Of a stretch of 13,940 nucleotides of DNA, positions 1 through 7,351 are shown one piece after another. The position numbers and the translations under genes are program-made. The stretch is from Fibrobacteraceae bacterium (GTDB lineage Bacteria > Fibrobacterota > Fibrobacteria > Fibrobacterales > Fibrobacteraceae): the NCBI GenBank assembly GCA_023231365.1, contig JALNVO010000045.1:1-13940 (forward strand), in the 5' to 3' direction. How positions within the stretch are numbered: the stretch's first letter is position 1; every line of letters starts with the position of its first letter. Below the pieces are notes generated by a model. It was not told the DNA's origin. It worked only from the letters and a program-made list of their open reading frames with translations, and ran no database searches.

Positions 1-37
1 AGGGAACCGGCTTCTCGCCATAAAAATTGAGCTTTTA
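1..37 (-). repeat. Left copy of a dispersed 3'-end repeat (truncated by window edge)
   Basis: Read on the minus strand, these 37 bases match 13713-13748 on the plus strand at 33 positions, with three substitutions and one single-base gap. The copy begins with the TAA stop of the upstream peptidase gene (35-37), passes through an ATG at 21-19, and leaves the window at the shared CCGGTTCCCT. The short frame from this ATG would read M-A-R-S-R-F-P, against M-T-R-N-R-F-P in the right copy. Weaker similarity (GG.CACC) continues a few bases into the end of the peptidase gene, to about base 45. The match was found by eye; the rest of the element lies outside the window. Confidence 0.75.
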
Positions 38-1861
38 GGGTGCCCTTAATTCAAAAGTACGCGAATTTCCGGCCTCATCGCTGATTTTGATGGTGAACGG
101 CTCATTTTGGGTCGGCAAATCGGATATTTTTAAAATAATTTCCTTTGGTTCGGAATCGTATTCGGCATAGATGTATTTTCCTGTTTGATCGCTCGCTTGT
201 ATTGCGTTTCCGTTCGGGATGCCAGATTCCTTGTCTATAACCGGGATGCGGAGCACAGGTGATTTTTTACCTGCAATGTATGCGGAATCCAACCGCATTT
301 CACCGAGCTCTGGGGCCGTGGTATCGCTGATGAATCCGATGTCGCGGAGTTCATTTGCAGAAGTTGTCAATGCATTGTTTTTTGTTTCTTGCTTGCTGAA
401 GAGGAACCAACGCCTGCTTGTTTCACCTAGATAATAAAGCGGGGCTGTGGCGAGTCCTCTGTCAATTTCAATCTGCCAATCTTTTAAGAAGTGGAGACCT
501 TTCGGGTGAAATTCAATTGCACAAACGCTGTCTGAAGGAAGCCTTTTGACGGCGAGGGCCCTCATCCAAGGGACGTTTTTGAGACCGCCTATCGTTTGGC
601 GGATAGTCTTTCCTTCGAAAGAGAACTTCCAATCGAAATTGCCTGCATTTTTCCCAATAAGGGCTATTGGAATCTCTTCCTGTTTCCCGTTGCGGGAAAG
701 GACGATCTTCTCTGCTTTGGGATGTTTTTCAAAAATTTGTGCAAGTGGTAGCGGCTCATGCAAAAATTCTGTGCATAAGTCTTTTGCCTTGTTCTTTCCT
801 TTTTCATATAAAGTAAATGAATCCACTGGGCACAGGTTTAGCCCGAGCCATGTGCGGCTAAGGAATGAAAATAGTGCGGAATCCTGGTTTGCCGTGTGCA
901 TCGATGGTTTTTGCCCTTCGCAGGAATCGGCAAAGGAAAATTCGCGCTGAGAAACGTTTCCTACCATATCTTCAACTTCCAATTGGAGAGAATCGCCGTT
1001 TATAATTTTTGCGGGTAGGTAATGCCAATCGCCGGCACTATCGGCTTCTTCGGCCCAGAGGAGCTCTTCGCGGATTTGTATCATCCGGCTAAAGTAAAGC
1101 GTGTCTTTGATGATCTCGCTTAAAATTTTTCCCTTGCGTTTAAGAGTTACGCGGCGCACGGACATTGGATTTTCAAGGGGAGTTCGGCTATAGTCGGCAA
1201 TTTTGAATACGAGATAGATAGGCTCTTTCGCCTTTTTTGCCTTTGGCACGGCGAGGCATCCATTCTTGAGGGCTTCTTCGCCCGTAAGAGCTATATTTTC
1301 TTTGCGGAAAGCAGCAGCTCCCAAAATGAGCGGGGCAAGAGTATCGCCGCAGACGACTCCATTCCGGCAGGGCAGGATGAGTTTATCTGTATCCCCGCGC
1401 ATTTCCAAATGCAGGTGCGGGTTTCCGATGCCCGAACTTCCTGTAAATGAAAGCGTGTCACCGGTTTTGAATTCTGGAATTTTTGGATTTTCAATCGATA
1501 TGTCATTTTTTGACAATCTTTTCTGCACTGCCGTAACGAGAGAATCCAGCGGTTTTGAAAATCCGCTTTGATGGGCGAAAACCCAAGTTATGCCGCTTTC
1601 TCCCTTGAAATAGATGACTTTCCCGTATCCAAAGGGAGAAAGTCTAACTTCAATGATCTTTCCGTTTTCGGGGGCGATCACCGGGAATCCTTCCTCCATA
1701 TCCGTAGAAAAGTCGATGCCCGCGTGATAGCGGGTCCCGCGGCTCTCTCCAAAGGACGATGTCAAATAGCCTTTACTTCCGAAGGGCATATAATTTGACA
1801 GGTTTGCGGCAAAAGCGGAAACGGCTACAAAAAGTATGATGGATAGATGGATCGGTTTCAT
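35..1861 (-). CDS. Secreted M23 (LytM-type) zinc metallopeptidase with C-terminal Ig-like region
   Basis: Probable periplasmic or surface peptidoglycan endopeptidase of about 608 residues, cleaving peptide cross-bridges. Numbered from the start chosen here, the N-terminus is a signal peptide (hydrophobic residues 5-16, A-F-A cleavage site near 18). The M23 domain holds H46-x3-D50 (zinc ligands), H97, and the H149-L-H151 pair, so all catalytic and metal residues are present, unlike degenerate EnvC-type members. The long C-terminal part is beta-rich, with D-x-x-G-N turns (V-E-D-M-V-G-N; S-D-E-A-G-N) typical of Ig-like domains. The frame is open upstream to an ATG at 1975, giving 646 residues; I prefer 1861 because it puts the signal peptide at the N-terminus, although 1975 has an AGAGA motif in front of it and 1861 has no clear ribosome site. 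It lies downstream of the CBM9-like gene and is probably co-transcribed with it. Its last codons and stop fall in the left repeat. Confidence 0.88.
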   Translation of the reverse strand: MKPIHLSIILFVAVSAFAANLSNYMPFGSKGYLTSSFGESRGTRYHAGIDFSTDMEEGFPVIAPENGKIIEVRLSPFGYGKVIYFKGESGITWVFAHQSGFSKPLDSLVTAVQKRLSKNDISIENPKIPEFKTGDTLSFTGSSGIGNPHLHLEMRGDTDKLILPCRNGVVCGDTLAPLILGAAAFRKENIALTGEEALKNGCLAVPKAKKAKEPIYLVFKIADYSRTPLENPMSVRRVTLKRKGKILSEIIKDTLYFSRMIQIREELLWAEEADSAGDWHYLPAKIINGDSLQLEVEDMVGNVSQREFSFADSCEGQKPSMHTANQDSALFSFLSRTWLGLNLCPVDSFTLYEKGKNKAKDLCTEFLHEPLPLAQIFEKHPKAEKIVLSRNGKQEEIPIALIGKNAGNFDWKFSFEGKTIRQTIGGLKNVPWMRALAVKRLPSDSVCAIEFHPKGLHFLKDWQIEIDRGLATAPLYYLGETSRRWFLFSKQETKNNALTTSANELRDIGFISDTTAPELGEMRLDSAYIAGKKSPVLRIPVIDKESGIPNGNAIQASDQTGKYIYAEYDSEPKEIILKISDLPTQNEPFTIKISDEAGNSRTFELRAP

Positions 1862-1993
1862 TAGAAAATTTTGCGGAGAAGTAAAAGAAGCGAAGCTGGA
1901 ATAGGAACGAAAAACGACGGATACTGTTTTCATCAAGCGGTTTTTTGACGATTTATCGAAATAAGTTCTAGCCATTTGATCTCTGTGTGGCTT

Positions 1994-2548
1994 CTAGGCC
2001 AACTTTTTAAAGAATCGCGGCTGATGAAAATCCGGCTTGGGTGTGCAAATGGGGAAGAGGGAAAGATAGTGCGGCCTTCGGCTCTTGTCTGCGCACTTAT
2101 ACAGGTTTCCAAAAATTTCAACGCCGTCCAGGGTGCTGTTTTTCCCTAAGATGAATGAAGGTATGGACACGTGGAGATTCCAGGATACATACTTTCCGTC
2201 GTTGATGATTTCGTTTGCGCTGCGGAGTATCCGGCTGTATTGCGAAGCCAAAAGTTCTTTTCGTTGCCAGCGGTTCTTGCCCCGTGCGGCGAAGCAATAA
2301 CCGCGGCTTGTAAATTCAAAATTTAAGTAGTCCTCCGAATTGTCCAGGGCTTTGACGAAAACCTCAACGCAGCTTTCTTCCCAGGCGCGCCCTCCGTCGG
2401 CAGTCATTGAGGAGGAATAGCATTCAACGGGTTCTTTGACCTTGAAATAGATTTCCAAAAATTGACCATTTTTGAATGCGCGGGTAAAGACTTCCGGGAG
2501 ATCTTCATCCGGGGCGGATTCCCAAATACGGTTAGGATGTAGCAGCAT
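1994..2548 (-). CDS. CBM9-like (DOMON-type) carbohydrate-binding family protein
   Basis: A protein of about 184 residues resembling the 'carbohydrate-binding family 9-like' proteins common in Bacteroidota. Recognisable features are the W-E-E-S-C-V-E-V-F-V strand, a Y-L-N-F-E-F strand followed by a G-Y-C-F-A-A-R-G turn, an S-W-N-L-x-V-S-I-P strand, the G-N-L-Y-K-C-A-D segment, and the C-terminal P-x-P-D-F-H-x-P-x-F-F signature. The family is thought to bind glycans, but the ligand cannot be read from the sequence. There is no convincing signal peptide, so its location is uncertain. The frame can be extended to an ATG at 2608 that overlaps the tolQ start codon on the other strand. I prefer 2548, because the extension (mostly I, K and Y) would run through the divergent promoter region. 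Neither start has a good Shine-Dalgarno sequence. The peptidase gene follows 18 bases (long start) or 132 bases (chosen start) downstream. Confidence 0.72.
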   Translation of the reverse strand: MLLHPNRIWESAPDEDLPEVFTRAFKNGQFLEIYFKVKEPVECYSSSMTADGGRAWEESCVEVFVKALDNSEDYLNFEFTSRGYCFAARGKNRWQRKELLASQYSRILRSANEIINDGKYVSWNLHVSIPSFILGKNSTLDGVEIFGNLYKCADKSRRPHYLSLFPICTPKPDFHQPRFFKKLA

Positions 2549-2602
2549 GCTAGAAATGTAGTAACATTTTTTATAAATTATAAACGCTTTTATTACTGGA
2601 GG
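2549..2602. promoter_or_regulatory. Divergent promoter region and tolQ ribosome binding site
   Basis: This short AT-rich gap separates the CBM9-like/M23 unit (minus) from the tol-pal operon (plus). It contains a T-run followed by a TATAAATTATAAA core at about 2572-2584. On the minus strand this gives an exact TATAAT at 2582-2577; on the plus strand it gives TATAAA at 2572-2577. No clear TTGACA -35 box is visible for either direction. GGAGG at 2598-2602 is the ribosome site of tolQ, four bases before its ATG. Promoter assignment is inferred from position and composition. Confidence 0.45.
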
Positions 2603-2606
2603 CTCC

Positions 2607-3296
2607 ATGCTTGATTTGCCTGTTATTCAGATGGTCCGCGAATCCGATTTAGCGACGGTTGTTGTCCTTTGCATTCTCGCTGTTATGTCTATCGGTTGCT
2701 GGGGCATTATTATTGTCAAATTTTTCTTTTTCCGCAAGAATCAGAAGGCGAATGCCCGCTATTTCAGAAAGTTCGAAAAAATTACGCATTTTGTCGATCT
2801 GAAACCACTTTGCGAATCCAGTGGAGATAGTGCCCTCAAGCGTTTGACGGAAGAAGTTCTCATCGAAGCTTCCAAGTTCAGCAATTTCGTGAGCTATGAT
2901 TCCATTCAGCATCGCGCGTCCCTTCTGGAAGATACGATACAGCGTTCCATTGAAGGAATACGTTTGGATGAAAACCGCCATTTGAATTTTCTCGGTATGA
3001 GTGCCAACATTTCTCCGTTCTTCGGCCTTTTGGGAACTGTGTGGGGTATTATGACGGCGTTCTTCCAGATAGGCCAGCATGGTTCTGCGGATTTAACTGT
3101 CGTAGCTCCGGGTATTGCCATGGCTTTAATTACGACTGTTGCGGGGCTTGTCGTCGCTATTCCTGCTTCGGGTGCGTACAACATTTTTGTTTCGCGCACG
3201 GGTGAAAATGAAATTGCTTATTATAACTTCGGCAGCCGCCTACTCAGCCTCTTTAAGCGCGGAGACCTTCTCGCACTTGAAGAAGTTGCAGGTTAA
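2607..3296 (+). CDS. tolQ: TolQ, MotA/TolQ/ExbB proton-channel subunit
   Basis: Inner-membrane stator subunit of the Tol-Pal machine, which uses the proton gradient to drive TolA. Its 229 residues match the family length (E. coli TolQ is 230). The topology is as expected: TM1 about 15-40, a cytoplasmic loop from about 41 to 127, TM2 about 128-152 and TM3 about 165-192. The diagnostic blocks are present: L-L-G-T-V-W-G-I-M at 141-149, and V-A-P-G-I-A-M-A-L-I-T-T-V-A-G-L at 166-181 followed by A-I-P-A. The channel-facing threonines expected in TM2 (T144) and TM3 (T177/T178) are both there. It is the first gene of a six-gene operon; the following tolR ribosome site overlaps its stop codon. The gene order (TolR, TolA-like, TolB and Pal downstream) makes TolQ rather than ExbB the right assignment. 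Confidence 0.95.
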   Translation: MLDLPVIQMVRESDLATVVVLCILAVMSIGCWGIIIVKFFFFRKNQKANARYFRKFEKITHFVDLKPLCESSGDSALKRLTEEVLIEASKFSNFVSYDSIQHRASLLEDTIQRSIEGIRLDENRHLNFLGMSANISPFFGLLGTVWGIMTAFFQIGQHGSADLTVVAPGIAMALITTVAGLVVAIPASGAYNIFVSRTGENEIAYYNFGSRLLSLFKRGDLLALEEVAG

Positions 3297-3305
3297 GGAG
3301 GGCTT

Positions 3306-3713
3306 GTGAAGCGCAGTCGCGGAAAGACCATTAATCAGGAGATGAACCTCACCAACATGATCGATGTTGTGTTTTCCATCCTCATCGTTTTTATGATCTC
3401 TGCACCGCTGATGAGCCAGGGTGTCAAAGTGGATTTGCCGAAGGCAGAAGCCCCGACGATGCAACAGGAAAAGCTCCTGAAAGTTTCGATTACCAAAAAA
3501 CGGGAAATCTATATCGCGGATATGAAAGTCGAATTTCCAAATTTCCGCAATATATTCAAATCCCTGTGGGATGGCAATATGGCGGTAGTGATCAATGCCG
3601 ACGAATCCGTGGATTACGGCCTTGTGATGAAGGTTGTTTCGCTCGTGCAGCAGGCAGGTGTTACCAAACTCGGATTCCTTACTTTACCCGGAGATGACAA
3701 GATCCAAAAATGA
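3306..3713 (+). CDS. tolR: TolR, ExbD/TolR biopolymer transport subunit
   Basis: A 135-residue single-pass inner-membrane partner of TolQ. A short cytoplasmic N-terminus leads into the TM helix at about 18-34, beginning N-M-I-D-V-V-F, with D20 as the conserved proton-carrying aspartate. The helix is followed by the family's G-V-K-V-D-L-P-K-A motif and a periplasmic domain ending in V-x-L-V-Q-Q-A-G-V-T-K-L-G. The start codon is GTG at 3306, supported by a strong AAGGAGG at 3295-3301 that overlaps the tolQ stop TAA (3294-3296). Its own stop overlaps the next ATG in an ATGA, which suggests translational coupling. The overall length and motifs match TolR/ExbD; context favours TolR. Confidence 0.94.
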   Translation: MKRSRGKTINQEMNLTNMIDVVFSILIVFMISAPLMSQGVKVDLPKAEAPTMQQEKLLKVSITKKREIYIADMKVEFPNFRNIFKSLWDGNMAVVINADESVDYGLVMKVVSLVQQAGVTKLGFLTLPGDDKIQK

Positions 3714-4450
3714 GTACGCGCCCATCGCCATTTTTTCAAAGCGGTTGGAACGGCAAACTACCTAAGATAGTTGCGGTGTCGTTGTGTTTTCATTTTTTTA
3801 TTGTCATTATAATTGTAATTCTCAACAAGATTCATTTTACGCAAGAACCCGAGCCGGTGAAGGTTTTTGAACTGGTCCAACTTCAAGCGCCCAATATGCC
3901 GCAACCCGTAGCGCATCATAAAAAGAGAAGTGAATCCAAACCCAAGGTGAAAAACGAAGAGCCTAAAAAGCAGGAAGTGAAGAATGAACCGACGCTCCCT
4001 CCGGAGCCTAAGCTCACTAAAGAACCGCTACCCAAGGAAGAGCCGGCAAAGACAGAACCGCAGCCGGAACCCGAACCCGAAACGACAGATGACTCTTTCG
4101 AAGACGATATGGACCTTCCGGATTTTGCGGAACAGTCGGGGTTAAATCCTGTGGGTTCCGTAGACATGGATCCTCTAATGCAAGTTTATTTGGAACGCCT
4201 CAAGCAGATCATTATGCAGCATTTCAATCCGCCATCCGGGATGAATGTCTCTAAGAATACCAAGACTTCCGTGCAATTCACGGTGGACCGTTTTGGGAAC
4301 ATTACGGATATTACGCTTAAGCGGTCTTCGGGAAACCAGACTTGGGACCACCTTTCGATGCGCGCCATTCAAATTTCCAAGTTGCCGGAACTTCCGCCGA
4401 ATTATCGCGCTCCTGCCATTTCCTTGAACTTCAACTTCACTCCGAATTAA
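3710..4450 (+). CDS. TolA/TonB-like periplasm-spanning energy transducer
   Basis: A 246-residue protein predicted to transmit TolQR motion to the outer membrane. It has one N-terminal TM helix (about 19-38) containing S24-x3-H28, the Ser-x3-His arrangement that TonB and TolA use to contact the motor. Then comes a low-complexity Pro/Glu/Lys-rich stretch (about 60-125) and an acidic patch (S-F-E-D-D-M-D-L at 129-136). The C-terminal domain (about 155-246) is TonB/TolA-like, with Y-L-E-R-L-K-Q, V-D-R-F-G-N-I-T-D and A-I-Q-I-S-K-L-P-E-L-P-P. The spacer resembles TonB (Pro-rich) more than the Ala-rich helix of E. coli TolA, but the position between tolR and tolB indicates the TolA role. It starts in an ATGA overlap with tolR. 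The gene symbol is left blank because TolA and TonB cannot be fully separated by sequence here. Confidence 0.88.
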   Translation: MSTRPSPFFQSGWNGKLPKIVAVSLCFHFFIVIIIVILNKIHFTQEPEPVKVFELVQLQAPNMPQPVAHHKKRSESKPKVKNEEPKKQEVKNEPTLPPEPKLTKEPLPKEEPAKTEPQPEPEPETTDDSFEDDMDLPDFAEQSGLNPVGSVDMDPLMQVYLERLKQIIMQHFNPPSGMNVSKNTKTSVQFTVDRFGNITDITLKRSSGNQTWDHLSMRAIQISKLPELPPNYRAPAISLNFNFTPN

Positions 4451-4465
4451 AATCTTTGTACTATT

Positions 4466-5767
4466 ATGACTATAATGATGAGACATATTGGATTTCTTTT
4501 TTTTACGGTGTTTCTTGCCTTTGCGGAATCTTTTGCCGCCATTGATACTATTTCCGTAGATGTGGGCATCTCTGTGACGAATACGATGCCTATCGGCGTA
4601 GTTCCTTTCGAGGAATCCGGATCTTTCGAGGCGCTTGCGAATAAACCGAATGAAATTCTCAAGCACGACTTTGAATTTTCTGGCCGCTTTACCGTTGTGG
4701 AAAGCAAAAAGTTTGATTTGGTCAAGTTCAGCCGCGAAGGTGCAAAATTCTACGCGACGGGGAAGATGGAATCCGTGGGCGCAAATGTCAAGCTTTCTTG
4801 CTATCTCTATGCCTCTCAGACGAAAGACTTGGTTCTTGGTGAGTCTTATACCGTTCCGCAAAAGAGCGTGCGCGATGCCGTCCACGATTTTGTAGATAAA
4901 GTAATTAAGCAACTCTGGGGCGAATACGGTGTGGCCTCTACCAAAATGACTTGGGTTTCTAAAGTGGATGGCGTAAAACAGATTGTCGTGGCGGATTATG
5001 ATGGCTATAACCGCCGTCAGATTACGCATGATACGACAATCAACATTATGCCTACTTGGGGGCTTAATAATGAGTCCGTTACATACGTAAGCTTCCGCAA
5101 TGGAAAGGCCCAGCTCTTTGAAAAGAACATTTATTCCGGCAAGGAAAAACGCCTTTTCGCCGAACAAAACCAGACTTTTAGTCCGTCTGTAAATCCAGTG
5201 ACGGGTGAACTTTTGTATGCATCCATCGCCGAAAATAAGACGACTCTTTATTTGGGCAATCCACAAACGGGGAAGAGCCGCAAGATTTTTTACGGGCGCG
5301 CTTCGCAGGTGAGCCCATCTTGGAGCCCGTTTGGTTCGGAAATTCTCTTTACGAGCGATCGCGGCGGGAATCCCCAGATTTATGTGATGGGTAAGGATGG
5401 CAGTGATGTGCGCCGCGTAACTTATATGGGAAGTTATAATGAACGCGCATCATGGTCGCCAGAAGGAGACCGCATTGTCTATACATCCATGGATGATGGT
5501 AGAATGAACATTTATACTTGTGCGATTGACGGCTCGGACATTGTGCAGCTCACGAGCAATGCGGGTACGAATGAGCATCCGACGTGGTCTCCGGATGGTA
5601 TGCTTATTGCATTCTCCAGCAATCGCTCAGGATCCAATCAGATTTATATTATGCGGAAGGATGGTACGAATGTGATGCGTATTACAAACGGCGGTGATAA
5701 TACGGCTCCTTCGTGGTCTTTTTATTCACAGGAAAAACAGAATAACCAACAAACGAAAGGATGGTAG
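4466..5767 (+). CDS. tolB: TolB, periplasmic beta-propeller of the Tol-Pal system
   Basis: A 433-residue periplasmic protein that links Pal to the rest of the machine. The N-terminus has a signal peptide (hydrophobic F-L-F-F-T-V-F-L-A-F-A, cleavage after about F-A). Next is a TolB-box-like segment ending P-I-G-V-V-P-F, the part that in E. coli TolB mediates partner binding. An alpha/beta domain follows, then a beta-propeller of TolB/PD40 blades. Four blades are plain to the eye: P-S-W-S-P-F-G with I-L-F-T-S-D-R-G-G; A-S-W-S-P-E-G-D; P-T-W-S-P-D-G with I-A-F-S-S-N-R-S-G; and a last A-P-S-W-S. Three in-frame ATGs lie at 4466, 4475 and 4478; none has a strong ribosome site, and 4475 or 4478 would give a tidier signal peptide. 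It follows tolA by 15 bases and pal starts four bases after it. Confidence 0.94.
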   Translation: MTIMMRHIGFLFFTVFLAFAESFAAIDTISVDVGISVTNTMPIGVVPFEESGSFEALANKPNEILKHDFEFSGRFTVVESKKFDLVKFSREGAKFYATGKMESVGANVKLSCYLYASQTKDLVLGESYTVPQKSVRDAVHDFVDKVIKQLWGEYGVASTKMTWVSKVDGVKQIVVADYDGYNRRQITHDTTINIMPTWGLNNESVTYVSFRNGKAQLFEKNIYSGKEKRLFAEQNQTFSPSVNPVTGELLYASIAENKTTLYLGNPQTGKSRKIFYGRASQVSPSWSPFGSEILFTSDRGGNPQIYVMGKDGSDVRRVTYMGSYNERASWSPEGDRIVYTSMDDGRMNIYTCAIDGSDIVQLTSNAGTNEHPTWSPDGMLIAFSSNRSGSNQIYIMRKDGTNVMRITNGGDNTAPSWSFYSQEKQNNQQTKGW

Positions 5768-5771
5768 AACA

Positions 5772-6347
5772 ATGAAAAAAATGATTCTCGTCATGATTTC
5801 TGGTTTAGTGGCGTTCTCTATCGTAGCATGTTCCAAGAACAAGCCCGAAGTGAACCCGACTTCCAAGAATGCTCCGGCTGCGGCGGAACAGAAGGCTCCA
5901 GCTAAAGACAATTCTGATTCTCTAGAAAAAGCCCGCTTGGAAGCGGAACGTTTAGAGGCAGAACGCCTTGAAGCGGAACGCGCCCGGGTAGAAAAACTGA
6001 TTAATGATCTGATGACAGACGATGTTTACTTTGACTTTGACCGCGCCGAACTTACAGAAAAGGCAAAGGAAGTGCTGACGCAGGTTGGCGATGCCCTTCT
6101 GAAAGAACCGCGCTTTGTGATAACGGTGGAAGGCCATACGGATGCCCGCGGCACGGAAGATTACAATATGACGCTTGGAAGCAAGCGGGCCGTAAAGGTA
6201 AAGGAATTCCTCATCGCTTACGGAGTTTCTGCCGATCGGATGGAAACGGTGAGCTATGGCAAGGAAAAGCCCAAGGCTCTCGGCGAATCTGAAGAGGCTT
6301 ATGCCCAGAATCGCCGTGCTAATTTCAAGGTCAGCATTAAGAAATAG
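5772..6347 (+). CDS. pal: Pal, peptidoglycan-associated outer-membrane lipoprotein
   Basis: A 191-residue lipoprotein that anchors the outer membrane to peptidoglycan and is handled by TolB. Residues 1-20 form a lipoprotein signal with lipobox I-V-A-C (C20 lipidated). An Ala/Pro/Lys linker (21-50) follows, then three tandem R-L-E-A-E repeats (55-69) likely forming a helix or coiled coil, and then an OmpA-like domain. That domain shows V-Y-F-D-F-D, the E-G-H-T-D-A-R-G-T-x-x-Y-N peptidoglycan-binding signature, and N-R-R-A-N-F near the end. The frame is open 26 codons further upstream inside tolB, but the lipoprotein signal fixes the start at 5772. AAGGA at 5757-5761, inside the tolB end, is the likely ribosome site, ten bases before the ATG. 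Confidence 0.95.
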   Translation: MKKMILVMISGLVAFSIVACSKNKPEVNPTSKNAPAAAEQKAPAKDNSDSLEKARLEAERLEAERLEAERARVEKLINDLMTDDVYFDFDRAELTEKAKEVLTQVGDALLKEPRFVITVEGHTDARGTEDYNMTLGSKRAVKVKEFLIAYGVSADRMETVSYGKEKPKALGESEEAYAQNRRANFKVSIKK

Positions 6348-6395
6348 TTGCCTGAAGGTTTTGTTTTTGATTTGAGACAATGCTCGAGGTTTTTT

Positions 6396-7238
6396 ATGAA
6401 ACGATTGATTTTTGGATCTTTGATTTGTGCATTTGCCCTTACGGCGTGCTCCAATGTGACTCTTCTCCGCACAAAGGAAATGAAGGCGGTAGGGAATGAT
6501 GTAAAAGAAGAGGTGACGGCTTCGGCCGAAGCTTCACAGGCAAAGATCGATTCTCTTTCTAAAATCATCGATTCCTTGGGAATCGTGCAGAAGCGGATGA
6601 AAACAGAACTTTCAATGCTTTCCTCCAAACTGGCCGATGTGAGCGAGAAAAGCGACAGCCACCAAGAAGAGTTGCTGTACCGCTTGGATATGCTTCTCGG
6701 CAAGTCGGACAAGATCCTTTCAAAGAAAGTTGTCGTGAATGGCTTAGCTGTTTCTCTCCCTGCGGATAAGGATTCTGTTTCTCAAGAAAAACTTCAAATA
6801 TTGGATTCTCTGTTTACGACAGCGCGTTCCGATTATCATCGGGGCGAGTTCAAACTTGCATATTCCGGGTTTAAGCAGGTATATGAAGAAGCAAAGACTG
6901 GTACGCTCGCTTCTGATGCTTTGTATTGGATGGGTGTGTGCTTAGTGGATGCTTCGCAGGTGGAGAAGGCAAAGGTCGTTTTTAATCGCGAAATAACTCA
7001 GTTCCCGGATGCTCCGCGGACGTGTTCTGCTTTGTTCAAACTTTCGTCCCTTGCGGAAAGTGAAAATAATGTAGCTCTCCAGAAGCAGTATTTGCAGAAA
7101 ATTCTCAGCACCAAGAGTTGCACGGATTCCAACGAATTCTTGCAGGCCGCAGAAATTCTGGAGACGATCTTAAATTCGGGGACATCGACGGAACCTCATC
7201 CGGCGAAGGTTCCTGATTCGAGTTCTCTGCAAAAGTAA
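6396..7238 (+). CDS. CpoB/YbgF-like lipoprotein with coiled coil and TPR repeats
   Basis: A protein of 280 residues. It begins with a lipoprotein signal and lipobox L-T-A-C (C18), then a long predicted coiled coil (about 28-95, rich in E, K, S and L heptads). A TPR region follows, with A-R-S-D-Y-H-R-G-E-F-K-L-A-Y-S-G-F, a second unit A-L-Y-W-M-G-V-C-L-V-D-A-S-Q-V-E-K-A, and a third A-L-F-K-L-S-S-L-A. This order (coiled coil, then TPRs) and its place right after pal match CpoB (YbgF), which in E. coli couples Tol-driven constriction to septal peptidoglycan synthesis. E. coli CpoB is soluble; here a lipid anchor is predicted instead. The frame could start at a TTG at 6348, but the lipobox and GAGG at 6386-6389 support 6396. 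It is the last gene of the operon, followed by a terminator. Confidence 0.8.
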   Translation: MKRLIFGSLICAFALTACSNVTLLRTKEMKAVGNDVKEEVTASAEASQAKIDSLSKIIDSLGIVQKRMKTELSMLSSKLADVSEKSDSHQEELLYRLDMLLGKSDKILSKKVVVNGLAVSLPADKDSVSQEKLQILDSLFTTARSDYHRGEFKLAYSGFKQVYEEAKTGTLASDALYWMGVCLVDASQVEKAKVVFNREITQFPDAPRTCSALFKLSSLAESENNVALQKQYLQKILSTKSCTDSNEFLQAAEILETILNSGTSTEPHPAKVPDSSSLQK

Positions 7239-7260
7239 GATGGATGGATTTTAAAATTTC

Positions 7261-7292
7261 AAAAACCCTCTTGTGAAAACAGGAGGCTTTTT
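7261..7292 (+). terminator. Intrinsic terminator of the tol-pal operon (probably bidirectional)
   Basis: A hairpin with arms 7261-7274 and 7279-7292 and a GAAA loop. The arms pair over 14 positions with one G-U wobble and one C-C mismatch. The left arm begins with five A and the right arm ends with five T, so a T-run follows the GC-rich stem on both strands. It starts 23 bases after the cpoB-like stop. Confidence 0.85.
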
Positions 7293-7297
7293 CTTAT

Positions 7298-7329
7298 AAA
7301 CAAAAGCCGAAGAAGCGGAGTGCTTCTTC
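7298..7329 (-). terminator. Intrinsic terminator of parE-parC
   Basis: A perfect 8-bp stem, GAAGAAGC (7309-7316) with GCTTCTTC (7322-7329), around a five-base loop. On the minus strand it is followed by GGCTTTTGTTT (7308-7298). It lies 23 bases after the parC stop and immediately abuts the tol-operon terminator, insulating the two convergent operons. Confidence 0.8.
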
Positions 7330-7351
7330 AACTTCAATTGATCCGAAGGCT

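Noticed and set aside
4175..5266. Long 363-codon open frame antisense to tolB
   Set aside because: It lies wholly opposite tolA/tolB, whose protein families are certain. It has no ribosome site or recognisable domain; basic, His-rich composition typical of an antisense shadow.
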